Source: Saccharothrix sp.
GTDB taxonomy: Bacteria; Actinomycetota; Actinomycetes; Mycobacteriales; Pseudonocardiaceae
Direction of reading: 5' to 3'
Assembly: GCF_031180885.1 (NCBI RefSeq)
Contig: NZ_JAPSLK010000001.1
Coordinates: forward strand, 25,004 to 89,003
DNA: 64,000 nt
Both the position numbers and the translations under genes were made by a program. This document shows, piece after piece, positions 17,937 to 27,000 of the stretch. The notes below the pieces were generated by a model. That model ran no database searches. It saw only the letters and a program-made list of their open reading frames with translations, and was not told where the DNA came from. Each line of letters starts with the position of its first letter. The stretch's first letter is position 1.

Positions 17937-18526
17937 CGCGCCAGGTCCTCCAGGACTTCGGCGCCGGGCAGCTTGGCCAGGACCTCGCCGGGCACCAGCA
18001 GCTTGCTGCCCCGGATGCCGCTCCCGATCACCAGCTCCGGCGCGGCGGCGACCTCGGGTGACAGCAGGACCGGCCAGTCGGCGGGCAGCCCGACCGGCGT
18101 GATGCCGCCGTACTCCATGCCGGTGAGCCGGACCGCGTCGTCCATGGGCGCGAACGAGGCCCGCCGCGCGTCCAGCCGGCGCCGCACGACCCCGTTCACG
18201 TCGGCGCGGGTGGTCGCCGGCACGACGCAGGCGGCGTATCGGATGGTGTCACCCCGCTTGCCCGCGACGATCACGCAGTTCGCGGACGCCTCCAGCGGTG
18301 AGCCGTAGTGGGCGCAGAACTCGGCGGTGTCGGCCAGGGTGGGGTCGATCTCGCTGACCGCGAGGCGGCCGGCGTCGGGCATGGCGCGCAGGGCGTCGGC
18401 GACGGGCGCGGCGACCAGGTCCAGCCGGTCGAGGGCGGGGACGGGGGTCAGGGTTCCGGCGATGGTCCACACGGTGCCATCTTGCCTCGGCTCCGCCGTG
18501 GTGGGCTCGGCCGCCTCGCCGTCCAT
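17924..18526 (-). CDS. YbaK/EbsC-type aminoacyl-tRNA deacylase family protein
   Basis: A 200-residue YbaK-fold protein with 'GSPLEASANCVIVAGKR', 'ATTRADVNGVVRRRLDARRASFAP', 'VRLTGMEYGGITPVGLP' and 'LVIGSGIRGSKLLVPGE', the conserved surface of editing-domain homologues that hydrolyse mischarged aminoacyl-tRNAs. Substrate specificity is unknown. The first ~18 residues are poorly conserved; GTG at 18472 is an alternative start. Confidence 0.85.
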   Translation of the reverse strand: MDGEAAEPTTAEPRQDGTVWTIAGTLTPVPALDRLDLVAAPVADALRAMPDAGRLAVSEIDPTLADTAEFCAHYGSPLEASANCVIVAGKRGDTIRYAACVVPATTRADVNGVVRRRLDARRASFAPMDDAVRLTGMEYGGITPVGLPADWPVLLSPEVAAAPELVIGSGIRGSKLLVPGEVLAKLPGAEVLEDLARQAG

Positions 18527-18561
18527 CTTGCCGCGTGCGGGTGGAGGGCCGGAAAGTTGGT

Positions 18562-18592
18562 TTGACGTTGACGTTACGTCAACCTCTACCGT
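18562..18592 (+). promoter_or_regulatory. MerR-type promoter with internal palindromic operator
   Basis: -35 TTGACG (18562-18567) and -10 TACCGT (18587-18592) are separated by 19 bases, the long spacer typical of MerR-activated promoters. The spacer contains GTTGACGTTACGTCAAC (18567-18583), a perfect palindrome with 8-base arms. It should be the autoregulatory site of the MerR protein encoded just downstream. Confidence 0.75.
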
Positions 18593-18618
18593 CGTTCCAG
18601 CAAGGGGAGGTGACGGGG

Positions 18619-19380
18619 ATGGCCTGGTCGATCGCCGAGGTGGCGCGGATGTCGAAGGTGACGTCGCGGACGCTGCGGCACTACGACTCGATCGGTCTGC
18701 TCGAACCGGCGTGGACCGGCAGCAACGGCTACCGGTACTACGAGCGCGAACAGCTGCTGCGGCTCCAGCAGATCCTGCTGCTGCGAGACCTGGGGCTGAA
18801 CCTCGACACGGTCGCCGACGTCCTGGACGGCCGGCACCGCACGGTCGACGTCCTGCGCAACCACCAGCGGTGGCTGCGCGCGGAGCAGGAGCGCCTGGCC
18901 CGGTTGAGCGACACCGTCGCCAAGACCATCAGGGAGCTGGAGGGGAGTGAGCACACGATGAAGATGGAAGAGCTGTTCGACGGCTTCGACGCCGACCGCC
19001 AGGCCCGCTACGAGGCGGAACTGGTCGAGCGCTACGGCGAGGGCGCGCAGGAGCACATCGACGAGAGCAAGCGCCGGATGCAGGGCTGGACCAAGGCCGA
19101 CGCCGACAAGTCCACGGCGGAGTGGCAGGCCATCGCCAAGGCGTTCGGCGAGCTGTTCGACGCGGGTGCGGCGCCGGATTCGCCGGAGGCGCAGGAGGTG
19201 ACGGACCGGCACTACCGGTGGATCCTGCTGAGCTGGACGCCCAACCGGGAGTCGTACACGGGCTTGGGGCAGCTGTACGTCGACGCGCCGGACTTCAAGG
19301 TGCAGTTCGACGCGCACGCGGAGGGGTTCGCCGAGTGGGTTCGCGACGCGATCGCCGCCTACGCCTCCTCCCGGCTCTGA
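18619..19380 (+). CDS. MerR family regulator with TipAS-like antibiotic-sensing domain
   Basis: 253 residues: a MerR winged helix ('SIAEVARMSKVTSRTLRHYD', 'NGYRYYEREQLLRLQQI'), a coiled-coil dimer helix and a C-terminal TipAS-type domain ('RYEAELVERYGEGAQEHIDESK', 'EVTDRHYRWILLSW'). TipA-type proteins sense thiopeptides or other multidrug ligands and activate their own promoter. The covalent drug-binding cysteine of TipAL is missing: there is no Cys in the whole protein. A ribosome site (GGAGGGGAG) precedes an internal in-frame ATG at 18958, the position of the separate TipAS product. ATG 18619 follows GGGGAGG. Confidence 0.87.
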   Translation: MAWSIAEVARMSKVTSRTLRHYDSIGLLEPAWTGSNGYRYYEREQLLRLQQILLLRDLGLNLDTVADVLDGRHRTVDVLRNHQRWLRAEQERLARLSDTVAKTIRELEGSEHTMKMEELFDGFDADRQARYEAELVERYGEGAQEHIDESKRRMQGWTKADADKSTAEWQAIAKAFGELFDAGAAPDSPEAQEVTDRHYRWILLSWTPNRESYTGLGQLYVDAPDFKVQFDAHAEGFAEWVRDAIAAYASSRL

Positions 19381-19390
19381 GCGTGGGGAT

Positions 19391-19936
19391 CTAAAGGCCG
19401 AAGGCCTTCAGGGCTTCGCGGTTGAACGCGGGCAGGTCGTCGGGGGTTCGGCTGGTCACGAGGGTCCAGCCGGAGCGGTGGCAGACCTGCACCTCCAGGT
19501 CGTCCCACTGGCCGCCGGCGTTGCGGATGTCGGTGGCCAGGCTGGCGAAGGACGTGAGCTGCTTCCCCCGCACGACGTCCGCCTCGACCAGCAGCCACGG
19601 GCCGTGGCAGATCGCGGCGATGGGTTTTCCGGCGGCCACGTGGGCCTTCACGAAGCGCACGGCGTCTTTGTCCATGCGCAGGAAGTCGGCGTTCGCCACG
19701 CCGCCGGGGACCACCACGCCGTCGTAATCCGCGGGGTCGGCGTGGGCGAAGGGGACGTCCACGTCGAACTCGTCGGCCGGGGTGAGGTGTTCGAAGGCCT
19801 GGACCTGGCCCAGTTTCGGGGCGAGCAGTCGGGGGACGGCGCCGGCCTTCTCCACGTGGGCCCACGGGTCGGTCAGCTCGACCTGTTCGATGCCCTCCGT
19901 GTCGACCAGGAATGCGATCTTCTTCTGTTCGGCCAT
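19391..19936 (-). CDS. DJ-1/PfpI family amidotransferase-like protein
   Basis: A 181-residue DJ-1/PfpI protein with the nucleophile elbow 'IAAICHGPWLL' (catalytic Cys), 'YDGVVVPGGVANADFLR' and a Glu near residue 15-20. Relatives act as proteases, deglycases or stress chaperones; which applies is not clear. It lies 9 bases from the hydrolase gene upstream on the same strand, so the two are probably co-transcribed. Confidence 0.9.
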   Translation of the reverse strand: MAEQKKIAFLVDTEGIEQVELTDPWAHVEKAGAVPRLLAPKLGQVQAFEHLTPADEFDVDVPFAHADPADYDGVVVPGGVANADFLRMDKDAVRFVKAHVAAGKPIAAICHGPWLLVEADVVRGKQLTSFASLATDIRNAGGQWDDLEVQVCHRSGWTLVTSRTPDDLPAFNREALKAFGL

Positions 19937-19945
19937 GCCGTTCGG

Positions 19946-20608
19946 CTACCCGTGCAGGAAGTCGACCAACCACCCGCGGACGTCGGCGCGGTGGGTCAGC
20001 CACGACGGGACCAGTTCCAGTCGCCCGTTCGGGAGCGCGGCGGCGGTTTCCTTGGCGATGTGCTCGGGGTGCAGCGGGTCCCGGGTCGCGCCCACGACCA
20101 GTACGGGAATCCGCACGGCTTCGAGCAGGGTGCGGTCGGGGACGGCGGTCTTGCCGGGCAGTTCGGCCAGTGCGTCATCCAACCGGGTGAATGCCTGGCG
20201 GCGTTCGGCCTGGTACTCCGGTGGGCCGCCGATGACGGTGATCGCGAACTCGCGGGCCAGGAGGCGGCGGGGTTCGTCGAGGACGGCCGGGAGGAGGAGG
20301 GCGACCTTCTCGAACGCGTCGGGCTCGTCGGCCAGCAGGGAGATCAGGGCCGCCGAGGTCAGGGACACGCCGATGGCCTGCGTGGCACCGGTTTCCCGTG
20401 CCACCGCCTTCAGGTCGGCGGCGATGCGGCGGTAGTCCCAGTAGCCGGGCGGGGCGTCCGGCGCCTCGCCGTGCGAGGGCAGGGTGACGACGACCTTCGT
20501 CCCGCGCAGCCCGGACGTGGGCAGGCGCGCCTCACCGGGGGTGGCGCCGAGGCCGTGGCCGACGAGGGTGACCGGTGTTCCGGACCCGTAGGTCCGGTGG
20601 GTCACCAC
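19946..20608 (-). CDS. Alpha/beta hydrolase
   Basis: A 220-residue compact alpha/beta hydrolase with 'VTLVGHGLGATPGEAR', nucleophile region 'AIGVSLTSAAL' (GxSxT in place of GxSxG), acid in 'VVGATRDPLHPEH' and His in 'SWLTHRADV'. Its GTG overlaps the end of the DUF2516 gene by 7 bases, so it belongs to the HTH-hbhA-DUF2516 side of the cluster or is coupled to it. Confidence 0.8.
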   Translation of the reverse strand: MVTHRTYGSGTPVTLVGHGLGATPGEARLPTSGLRGTKVVVTLPSHGEAPDAPPGYWDYRRIAADLKAVARETGATQAIGVSLTSAALISLLADEPDAFEKVALLLPAVLDEPRRLLAREFAITVIGGPPEYQAERRQAFTRLDDALAELPGKTAVPDRTLLEAVRIPVLVVGATRDPLHPEHIAKETAAALPNGRLELVPSWLTHRADVRGWLVDFLHG

Positions 20609-20922
20609 CGCGGGCCGCGCTGGACCTCGATCAGGCGGGGCCGCACGTCCACGATGTAGACGATGACCGCCACCAGGCCCGCGAGCCAGAACATCAGCCC
20701 GGGACCGGCGAGGCTGAACAGCAGCAGCGCGAACAGGCCGCCGCCGGTGATGCCCAGCCAGGCGGGCTTGGTGAGCCGTTCCGCCGCGGTGAAGGCGTCC
20801 GCCCGCTGGGACAGGGCGTGCGCGAACGCGAAAACACCCGTGATCAGCCCGGCGTAGTACGCCAGGAACATCACCCAGATGTCGAGGTACGACACGTCGA
20901 GGGCCGGGATGGGGAACAACAC
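20602..20922 (-). CDS. DUF2516 family membrane protein
   Basis: A 106-residue protein with three hydrophobic segments ('LDIWVMFLAYYAGLITGVFAF', 'WLGITGGGLFALLLFSLAGPG', 'MFWLAGLVAVIVYIVDVRP'), matching DUF2516. In mycobacteria the homologue lies directly beside hbhA, as here. TAGCCT 7 bases before the GTG suggests a leaderless start. Function unknown. Confidence 0.85.
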   Translation of the reverse strand: MLFPIPALDVSYLDIWVMFLAYYAGLITGVFAFAHALSQRADAFTAAERLTKPAWLGITGGGLFALLLFSLAGPGLMFWLAGLVAVIVYIVDVRPRLIEVQRGPRW

Positions 20923-20967
20923 GACACCCAGGCTACGTGCTGCGCGGTGGCGGCGTACAGCCGAAGC

Positions 20968-20992
20968 GGGGCGTCCCCGTGCGGAACGCCCC
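20968..20992 (-). terminator. Terminator after hbhA-like gene
   Basis: GGGGCGT (20968-20974) pairs with ACGCCCC (20986-20992), 14 bases after the hbhA-like stop. Confidence 0.6.
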
Positions 20993-21006
20993 GTGACCTC
21001 GGGTCA

Positions 21007-21666
21007 TCACTTCGTGGTGCCGGGCTTCTTGGTCGTGGTGGAACGGGTGGTGGCGGGCTTGTGGGCCGGCTGGGTGCGCGCGGCGGCGGTGCGGTTCGCG
21101 GCCTTGCGGGTCGTGCTGCGGACCTCGTGCGCCACGTCGCCGCCGACCTCGACGACCGTCTCGGCCAGCTTCTCGCTCGCCTCGTCCACGTCGCTCGCGA
21201 CCTTCTCGCCGACCGAACGGGTGCGGCGGGTGACCTTGCCCAGGACGTCGTCGGCCAGCTCGCGGGCCTCGGTCGCGGCGGTGCCGGTGCGCTTCTGCGC
21301 GGTCTCGACGGCCTCCTCCACCTGGTGCAGGGCCTTCTGCACCTGCGGCTGCGCCTTGAGCTTGTCCAGCGCCTCCTGGCCGTGCTCGGCCAGGAACTGG
21401 TACAGGTTCAGCGCCGACTGGGTGTAGGCGTCGACGACCTTGCGCAGCTCGGCCGGGTCGAACTTCTCCTTCAGGCCGGAGAAGTCGGTCGACTCGGCGG
21501 CGTTCTTGCTCGCCTCGACGCGCTCCTTGGCCTTGTTCAGCGCCTCGATGACGGCCTTGGCGGCCAGGTCACCGGCGCCCAGGGCGGCCAGCAGCGGCGT
21601 CCGGGCGGCGGCCACGGCCTGCTCGCCGGCCTTGCGGAGTTCCTCGGTGGTGGGCAGGTTCGGCAT
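21007..21666 (-). CDS. HbhA-like coiled-coil, Lys/Ala-tailed surface protein
   Basis: A 219-residue helical protein. The N-terminus contains 'TPLLAALGAGDLA', almost the signature of mycobacterial heparin-binding haemagglutinin. A long amphipathic coiled coil (residues ~40-170) and a basic Thr/Lys/Arg tail ending in 'TTTKKPGTTK' follow. In Mycobacterium HbhA is an adhesin and affects lipid inclusions and division. The tail here is Thr-rich and has fewer lysines than HbhA, so heparin binding is uncertain. ATG 21666 is chosen; an in-frame GTG at 21675 directly follows the regulator's stop. Confidence 0.82.
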   Translation of the reverse strand: MPNLPTTEELRKAGEQAVAAARTPLLAALGAGDLAAKAVIEALNKAKERVEASKNAAESTDFSGLKEKFDPAELRKVVDAYTQSALNLYQFLAEHGQEALDKLKAQPQVQKALHQVEEAVETAQKRTGTAATEARELADDVLGKVTRRTRSVGEKVASDVDEASEKLAETVVEVGGDVAHEVRSTTRKAANRTAAARTQPAHKPATTRSTTTKKPGTTK

Positions 21667-21675
21667 GGAGATCAC

Positions 21676-22062
21676 TCACTCCTCGGTGTGGTCTGTGGTT
21701 TTCGCGGCGTTCTCCCGCCGGAACGACTCGTAGACGTCGAGCAGCACCTGCTTCTGCCGCTCGGTCAGGTCCGGGGCGGTGACGATGGCGTCGGCCAGCG
21801 CGCCGCCCGCGCGCTGTTCCAGGATCCCGGCCTCGACGTACAGCGCTTCCGCCGAGATCCGCAGCCCTTTGGCGATCTGCTGGAGGATCTCCGCGCTCGG
21901 CTTGCGCAGGCCCCGCTCGATCTGGCTGAGGTAAGGGTTGGACACCCCGGCGAGCTTCGCCAGTTGGCGCAACGAGATCTTGGCGGTGTTGCGCTGCTGG
22001 CGGATGTACTCGCCGATGTCGCGGCCCAGGTCGGCGACCGCCTTGTCGATGGACTTGTCCAC
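21676..22062 (-). CDS. Xre-type HTH regulator upstream of hbhA
   Basis: A 128-residue XRE regulator with the helix-turn-helix 'ISLRQLAKLAGVSNPYLSQIERG' followed by 'LRKPSAEILQQIAKGLRIS'. It corresponds to mycobacterial Rv0474, the gene before hbhA, and here too it abuts hbhA (stop 21676). GTG at 22062 is used; GTG 22074 lies on top of the GAGGAGG ribosome site and is less likely. A well-formed promoter with two TGCTAGCA boxes lies upstream and suggests autoregulation. Confidence 0.88.
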   Translation of the reverse strand: MDKSIDKAVADLGRDIGEYIRQQRNTAKISLRQLAKLAGVSNPYLSQIERGLRKPSAEILQQIAKGLRISAEALYVEAGILEQRAGGALADAIVTAPDLTERQKQVLLDVYESFRRENAAKTTDHTEE

Positions 22063-22091
22063 GCCTCGCGGCACCTCCTCGTTCCGGGTTC

Positions 22092-22135
22092 GACGGTACG
22101 CGCGGGTGCTAGCAGTTGCAAGCGCCCTGCTAGCA
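22092..22135 (-). promoter_or_regulatory. Promoter with paired TGCTAGCA operators
   Basis: On the minus strand, -35 TTGCAA and -10 TACCGT are separated by 17 bases. Two identical 8-base palindromes TGCTAGCA (22107-22114 and 22128-22135) lie 21 bases apart, two helical turns, on either side of the -35. They are probably the binding sites of the adjacent HTH protein. Confidence 0.65.
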
Positions 22136-22162
22136 AACCGGACGTGGGCTCGCCCACAGCGC

Positions 22163-22174
22163 TACCGTGGGGCG
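22163..22174 (+). promoter_or_regulatory. -10 of leaderless methyltransferase gene
   Basis: TACCGT (22163-22168) sits 6 bases before the GTG at 22175. Confidence 0.45.
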
Positions 22175-23296
22175 GTGGACCCGGCGGCGAACCTCCGCGA
22201 CGAGCTGGTCGACTCGCTCGTGGCCGGCGGCGTGCTCGCCGATCCCCGCTGGATCGCGGCGTTTCGCGAGGTACCGCGGGATGTCTTCCTGTCGGGTTTC
22301 TTCGCGCCCGGCCCCGGCGGGACGTGGCGGGCGGTCACCTCCGACGCGCCGGAGCACCTGTCGCTGGTCTACCGGAACCAGGTGTGCGTGACCCAGCTGG
22401 ACGGGTCGGACGCGGCGTGGGAGCAAGCACTCGGGTCCGGCCCCGTGCACGGTGTACCCACCAGCTCGTCGAGCATGCCGACGATCATGGCGATCATGCT
22501 GGAGGCGCTGGACGTGCGGCGCGGGGACACCGTCCTGGAGATCGGGACGGGCACCGGGTACAACGCGGCCCTGCTGTGCCACGTGCTCGGGGACGCGGCG
22601 GTGACCTCGGTGGACGTGGACCCGGGCGTGCTGGCGCGGGCCGTGGCGGCGCTGGAGACCGCGGGCTACCGGCCGCACTGCTCCGCGTCCGACGGGGAAC
22701 TGGGGTTCCCGGGGCGGGCGCCGTACTCGCGGGTGCTGGGGACGTGCGCGGTGTCGCGGGTGCCGGTGGCGTGGCTGGACCAGGTCGAGCCGGGCGGGGT
22801 GATCGTGACGACGTTCAACCGGGCGTTGGGCGCGGGCCTGGTGCGGCTGGTGGTGCGCGACGGCGTGGCGACCGGCCGGGTCCTGCTCGACGACGGCCGG
22901 TTCATGCCGTTGCGGGCGCACAACAACGCCTGGGCGGACCAGGCCCTGGAGGACGCGGCGCACGCCCCCGCGACGACGACCCGCACCACGCCGCTGCCCG
23001 CGCGGACCGTGGTGGACCCGGTGTCGGGCTTCGAGTTCTTCGCGGGCCTGGCGCTGCCGGACGTGGTCGTCGCCTTCGACCCGGTCCGGCTGGCGCACCC
23101 GGACGGCTCGTGGGTGCGCCACCGGGGCTCGGTCGTGGACCAGGGCGGTCCGCGCGAGCTGTGGACGCTGGCCGAGGAGGCCTACCGGGCCTGGCGCAAC
23201 CTCGGCCGCCCGCGCCGCCAGCACTTCACCTTCACGGCGACGCGGGACGAGCAGCACTTCGCCCTCGACGGCTCCACCCGCACCTGGCCGATCTGA
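22175..23296 (+). CDS. Protein-L-isoaspartate-type methyltransferase
   Basis: A 373-residue protein. The N-terminal region has 'REVPRDVFLSGFF', then 'SMPTIMAIMLEAL' and the SAM-binding motif 'VLEIGTGTGYNAALL' (about residue 120), as in protein-L-isoaspartate O-methyltransferases. A ~150-residue C-terminal extension is shared with actinobacterial enzymes that accompany RiPP ATP-grasp ligases. No RiPP precursor or ATP-grasp ligase is adjacent, so a housekeeping repair role is as likely. Confidence 0.82.
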   Translation: MDPAANLRDELVDSLVAGGVLADPRWIAAFREVPRDVFLSGFFAPGPGGTWRAVTSDAPEHLSLVYRNQVCVTQLDGSDAAWEQALGSGPVHGVPTSSSSMPTIMAIMLEALDVRRGDTVLEIGTGTGYNAALLCHVLGDAAVTSVDVDPGVLARAVAALETAGYRPHCSASDGELGFPGRAPYSRVLGTCAVSRVPVAWLDQVEPGGVIVTTFNRALGAGLVRLVVRDGVATGRVLLDDGRFMPLRAHNNAWADQALEDAAHAPATTTRTTPLPARTVVDPVSGFEFFAGLALPDVVVAFDPVRLAHPDGSWVRHRGSVVDQGGPRELWTLAEEAYRAWRNLGRPRRQHFTFTATRDEQHFALDGSTRTWPI

Positions 23297-23334
23297 CGGC
23301 CGGGTTCGGGGCCGGGGGTTCGGCGCCTGGGTCT

Positions 23335-23820
23335 TCAGTCGAACAGCTCCTCCAGGAAGCTGCGGCGGCGGCGCTGCGGGTGGTGCCGGTAGTCCTGGTA
23401 GCCGCCCGGGTAGGCCGGGGGCGGCGGACCGGCGGGGGTGCCCGGCGCCGGCTGGTAGGTGGGTGGCATGCCCGGCTGGGCGGGCGGCACACCGGGCTGG
23501 CCCGGGTACGGCGGCGGCGCCTGGTACGCCGGGGGCGCGCCGGTCGGGCCCTGGTAGGCCGGAGGCGCGCCGGTCGGGTACGCGGGCGATCCCTGGTGGG
23601 CCGCAGGCGCGTCGGTCGGGCCCTGGTAGGCGGGTGGCGGCGCGCCCGGCTCGTCCTGGTAGGCCGGGGGCTGCGCGTCGTAGTGCGCCTGCTCGGCCGC
23701 GATGATCTGCTCCAGCTCACCGCCGTCGAGGAAGACGCCCTTGCAGTTGTCGCACTGGTCGACGTGCACCGACCCTCGGGTGATGGTGCGCATCTCCTGC
23801 TGGCACTTGGGACAGGTCAC
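23335..23820 (-). CDS. Zinc-ribbon protein with Pro/Tyr-rich tail
   Basis: 161 residues: an N-terminal TFIIB-like zinc ribbon (CPKC at 4-7, 'VDQCDNCKGVFLDGGELEQI') and a ~100-residue low-complexity tail of PPAYQ/AYQGPT repeats ending in 'RRRRSFLEELFD'. The tail repeats are irregular. GTG 23820 is chosen over GTG 23838 because TACGCT (23828-23833) lies exactly 7 bases before it. Function unknown; the ribbon is a common Zn-binding module. Confidence 0.8.
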   Translation of the reverse strand: MTCPKCQQEMRTITRGSVHVDQCDNCKGVFLDGGELEQIIAAEQAHYDAQPPAYQDEPGAPPPAYQGPTDAPAAHQGSPAYPTGAPPAYQGPTGAPPAYQAPPPYPGQPGVPPAQPGMPPTYQPAPGTPAGPPPPAYPGGYQDYRHHPQRRRRSFLEELFD

Positions 23821-23893
23821 ACACCCGAGCGTACGCACGACACGGGGGTGACCGCGTCACCACCAGGGGTGACGGGTGGGTCATGATGCCTCC

Positions 23894-25798
23894 GTGTCCC
23901 GATTTCGCCAACGCGCCGTGCTCGTGGGGTGTGTCCTGGCCGCCCTGCTCGCGGCGGCCGGGTTGTTCGTCACCGACTACGGCATCGACCCCGACCTGTG
24001 GCTGTCCGGGCTGGCGGTCGGGTTCCTCGCGTTCCTCGCCGCGTTCGACCCGTGGCTGCACCGCCGGCGCGCGGCCGGCCTGGCGACCGACGACAACCTC
24101 GACGCGGCGGTGGACGCGCTCGCCAAGGCCCTGCACGCGCAGTGGACCGAGGAGTGCCGCGCCCGCGGCCTCGGTGACGGCCTGCTCGACCTGCACTGGA
24201 GTTCCGCGCAGGGCCGGCCGGGGCGCAGCGACGCCGTGGTGGGCGCGTTCGAGCGGGACCGGCGGATGGTGTTCCTCGGCGAGGCCGGGTCCGGCAAGAG
24301 CACCGTGGCGATGCTGCTGACCATCGGCCTGCTCGACCGCCGCGTCGACGGCCCGGTGCCCGTGCTGCTGCCGCTGTCCACGTGGGACCCGGACGTGGAG
24401 GACGTGCGGACCTGGATGACGCACCGGCTCTACGAGGACCACCCGGCGCTGCGCAACACCGAGCTGTACGGCAGCTACGCGGCGGACCTGCTGATCGAGC
24501 AGCGGCGGGTGTTCCCGGTGCTGGACGGGCTGGACCGGATCCCGCGCGCGAAGCGGGCGGAGGCGCTGGAGCGGATCAACCGGGCCTTCCCGAAGTCGTC
24601 GCCGCTGGTGCTGACCAGCCGGTTCGACGAGTTCGCCGAGCTGGGCGCGGTGGTGCCGGCGGCGGACGTGGTGGAACTGCAACCCCTCGACCACGAGGAG
24701 ATCGCGGGCTACCTGCGCGCCCGCGCCGACCCGCTCACCGCGGCCCGCTGGGAACCGATCTTCCTGCACCTGCGCGACGAGCCGGACGGCCGTCTGGCGG
24801 ACGCCCTGTCCACCCCGCTCGCGGTGTGGCTCGCGGGAGTCGTCTACGCGCACGGCGAACCCAGCGAGCTGCTCGACCGGGGCCGCTTCCCCGACCGCCG
24901 GGCGATCGAGGACCACCTGGTGGACGCGCTGGTCGACGGCGCGTTCGGCGACCGGGGCGCGGCGCACCAGGCGCGGGCGAGCCAGGTGTGGCCGCGGGAC
25001 AAGGCGCGGCGCTGGCTGGCGTTCCTGGCGCGGGAGGCCGGGATGGCGGACATCGCGTGGTGGCGGGTGCGGCGTTCGGTGAACGGGACGTGGCTGGCGC
25101 TGTTGGGGGCGCTGGCGTTGGGCACGATCGGCGGGGTGGGCGTGGCGTGGCTGATGGCTTACGCGAGTTCGCCGAAGTTCGCGCCGTGGACGGGTTTGGC
25201 GGCCGGGTTGCTCGTCGCGGTCGCCGCGTTGCACGCCTCCGGTACGCGGGAACCCAAGCCGCGCTTGGGTGTGTGGCGGAGCTTGGTGGTGGTGAGCGGG
25301 GTGCTGGGGACGGCTCTCGGGCTGGTTTTCGGTGCCCTGTACGGGTTGTCGGCGGGATTGGTGGTCGGGCTGGGGTTGGGCGTGGCCGTGGCGCTGCGGT
25401 TCGCGTTGGCGGACAGCGCGGAGTTGACCCACCCGTCGAGTCCGAAGTGGACGATGGCGCGGGACCGGGTGGCGGTGTGGACCGGGTCCCTGGTGCTGGC
25501 CGTGGTGTTCGGCGCGGCGGCGGGGCTGGTGTTCGGGCCGCACCAGTCCGGGATGGTCGGGTTGGGGCTGGCCAGCGGGCTGATGCTGGGGTTCACGCTG
25601 TCGGTGCTGCACTTGCGGTGGTGGTGGTTCACGGTGGCGCGGATCTGGCTGGCGGTGCGCGGGAAGCTGCCTTGGGAGCTGATGGTGTTCCTGGAGGACG
25701 CGCGGAAGCTGGGCGTGCTGCGGCAGGCGGGCGCCTGCTACCAGTTCCGGCACGCGTTGGTGCAGGAGCGGCTGGCGGGCGCCCGGGCGGAGGTGCCG

Positions 25799-25810
<12 letters not shown>
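23894..25810 (+). CDS. Membrane-anchored NACHT NTPase (STAND, NLR-like)
   Basis: 638 residues. Two N-terminal transmembrane helices (residues ~8-27 and 36-54) precede a NACHT NTPase domain with P-loop GEAGSGKST (129-137) and Walker B 'FPVLDGLDRI' (207-216). A helical region follows, then about seven more membrane segments from residue ~400 (Gly/Val/Leu-rich) and a short cytoplasmic tail containing 'QFRHALVQERLAG'. Such multi-pass NACHT proteins are known in actinobacteria; related STAND proteins act in signalling and anti-phage defence. No separate effector domain is visible. The start may alternatively be 23876. Confidence 0.85.
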
Positions 25811-26971
<1,161 letters not shown>

Positions 26972-27000
26972 AACGCCGAATCTTCACGGACAATGGCGTC
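26972..27000. promoter_or_regulatory. 29-base divergent leaderless promoter region
   Basis: AAGATT (minus, 26979-26984) lies 7 bases before the aminotransferase GTG, and ACAATG (plus, 26990-26995) lies 5 bases before the DUF445 GTG. There is no room for ribosome sites. Confidence 0.4.

Noticed and set aside
22175..23296. RiPP biosynthesis locus around the methyltransferase
   Set aside because: No precursor peptide, ATP-grasp ligase or lanthipeptide synthetase is adjacent.
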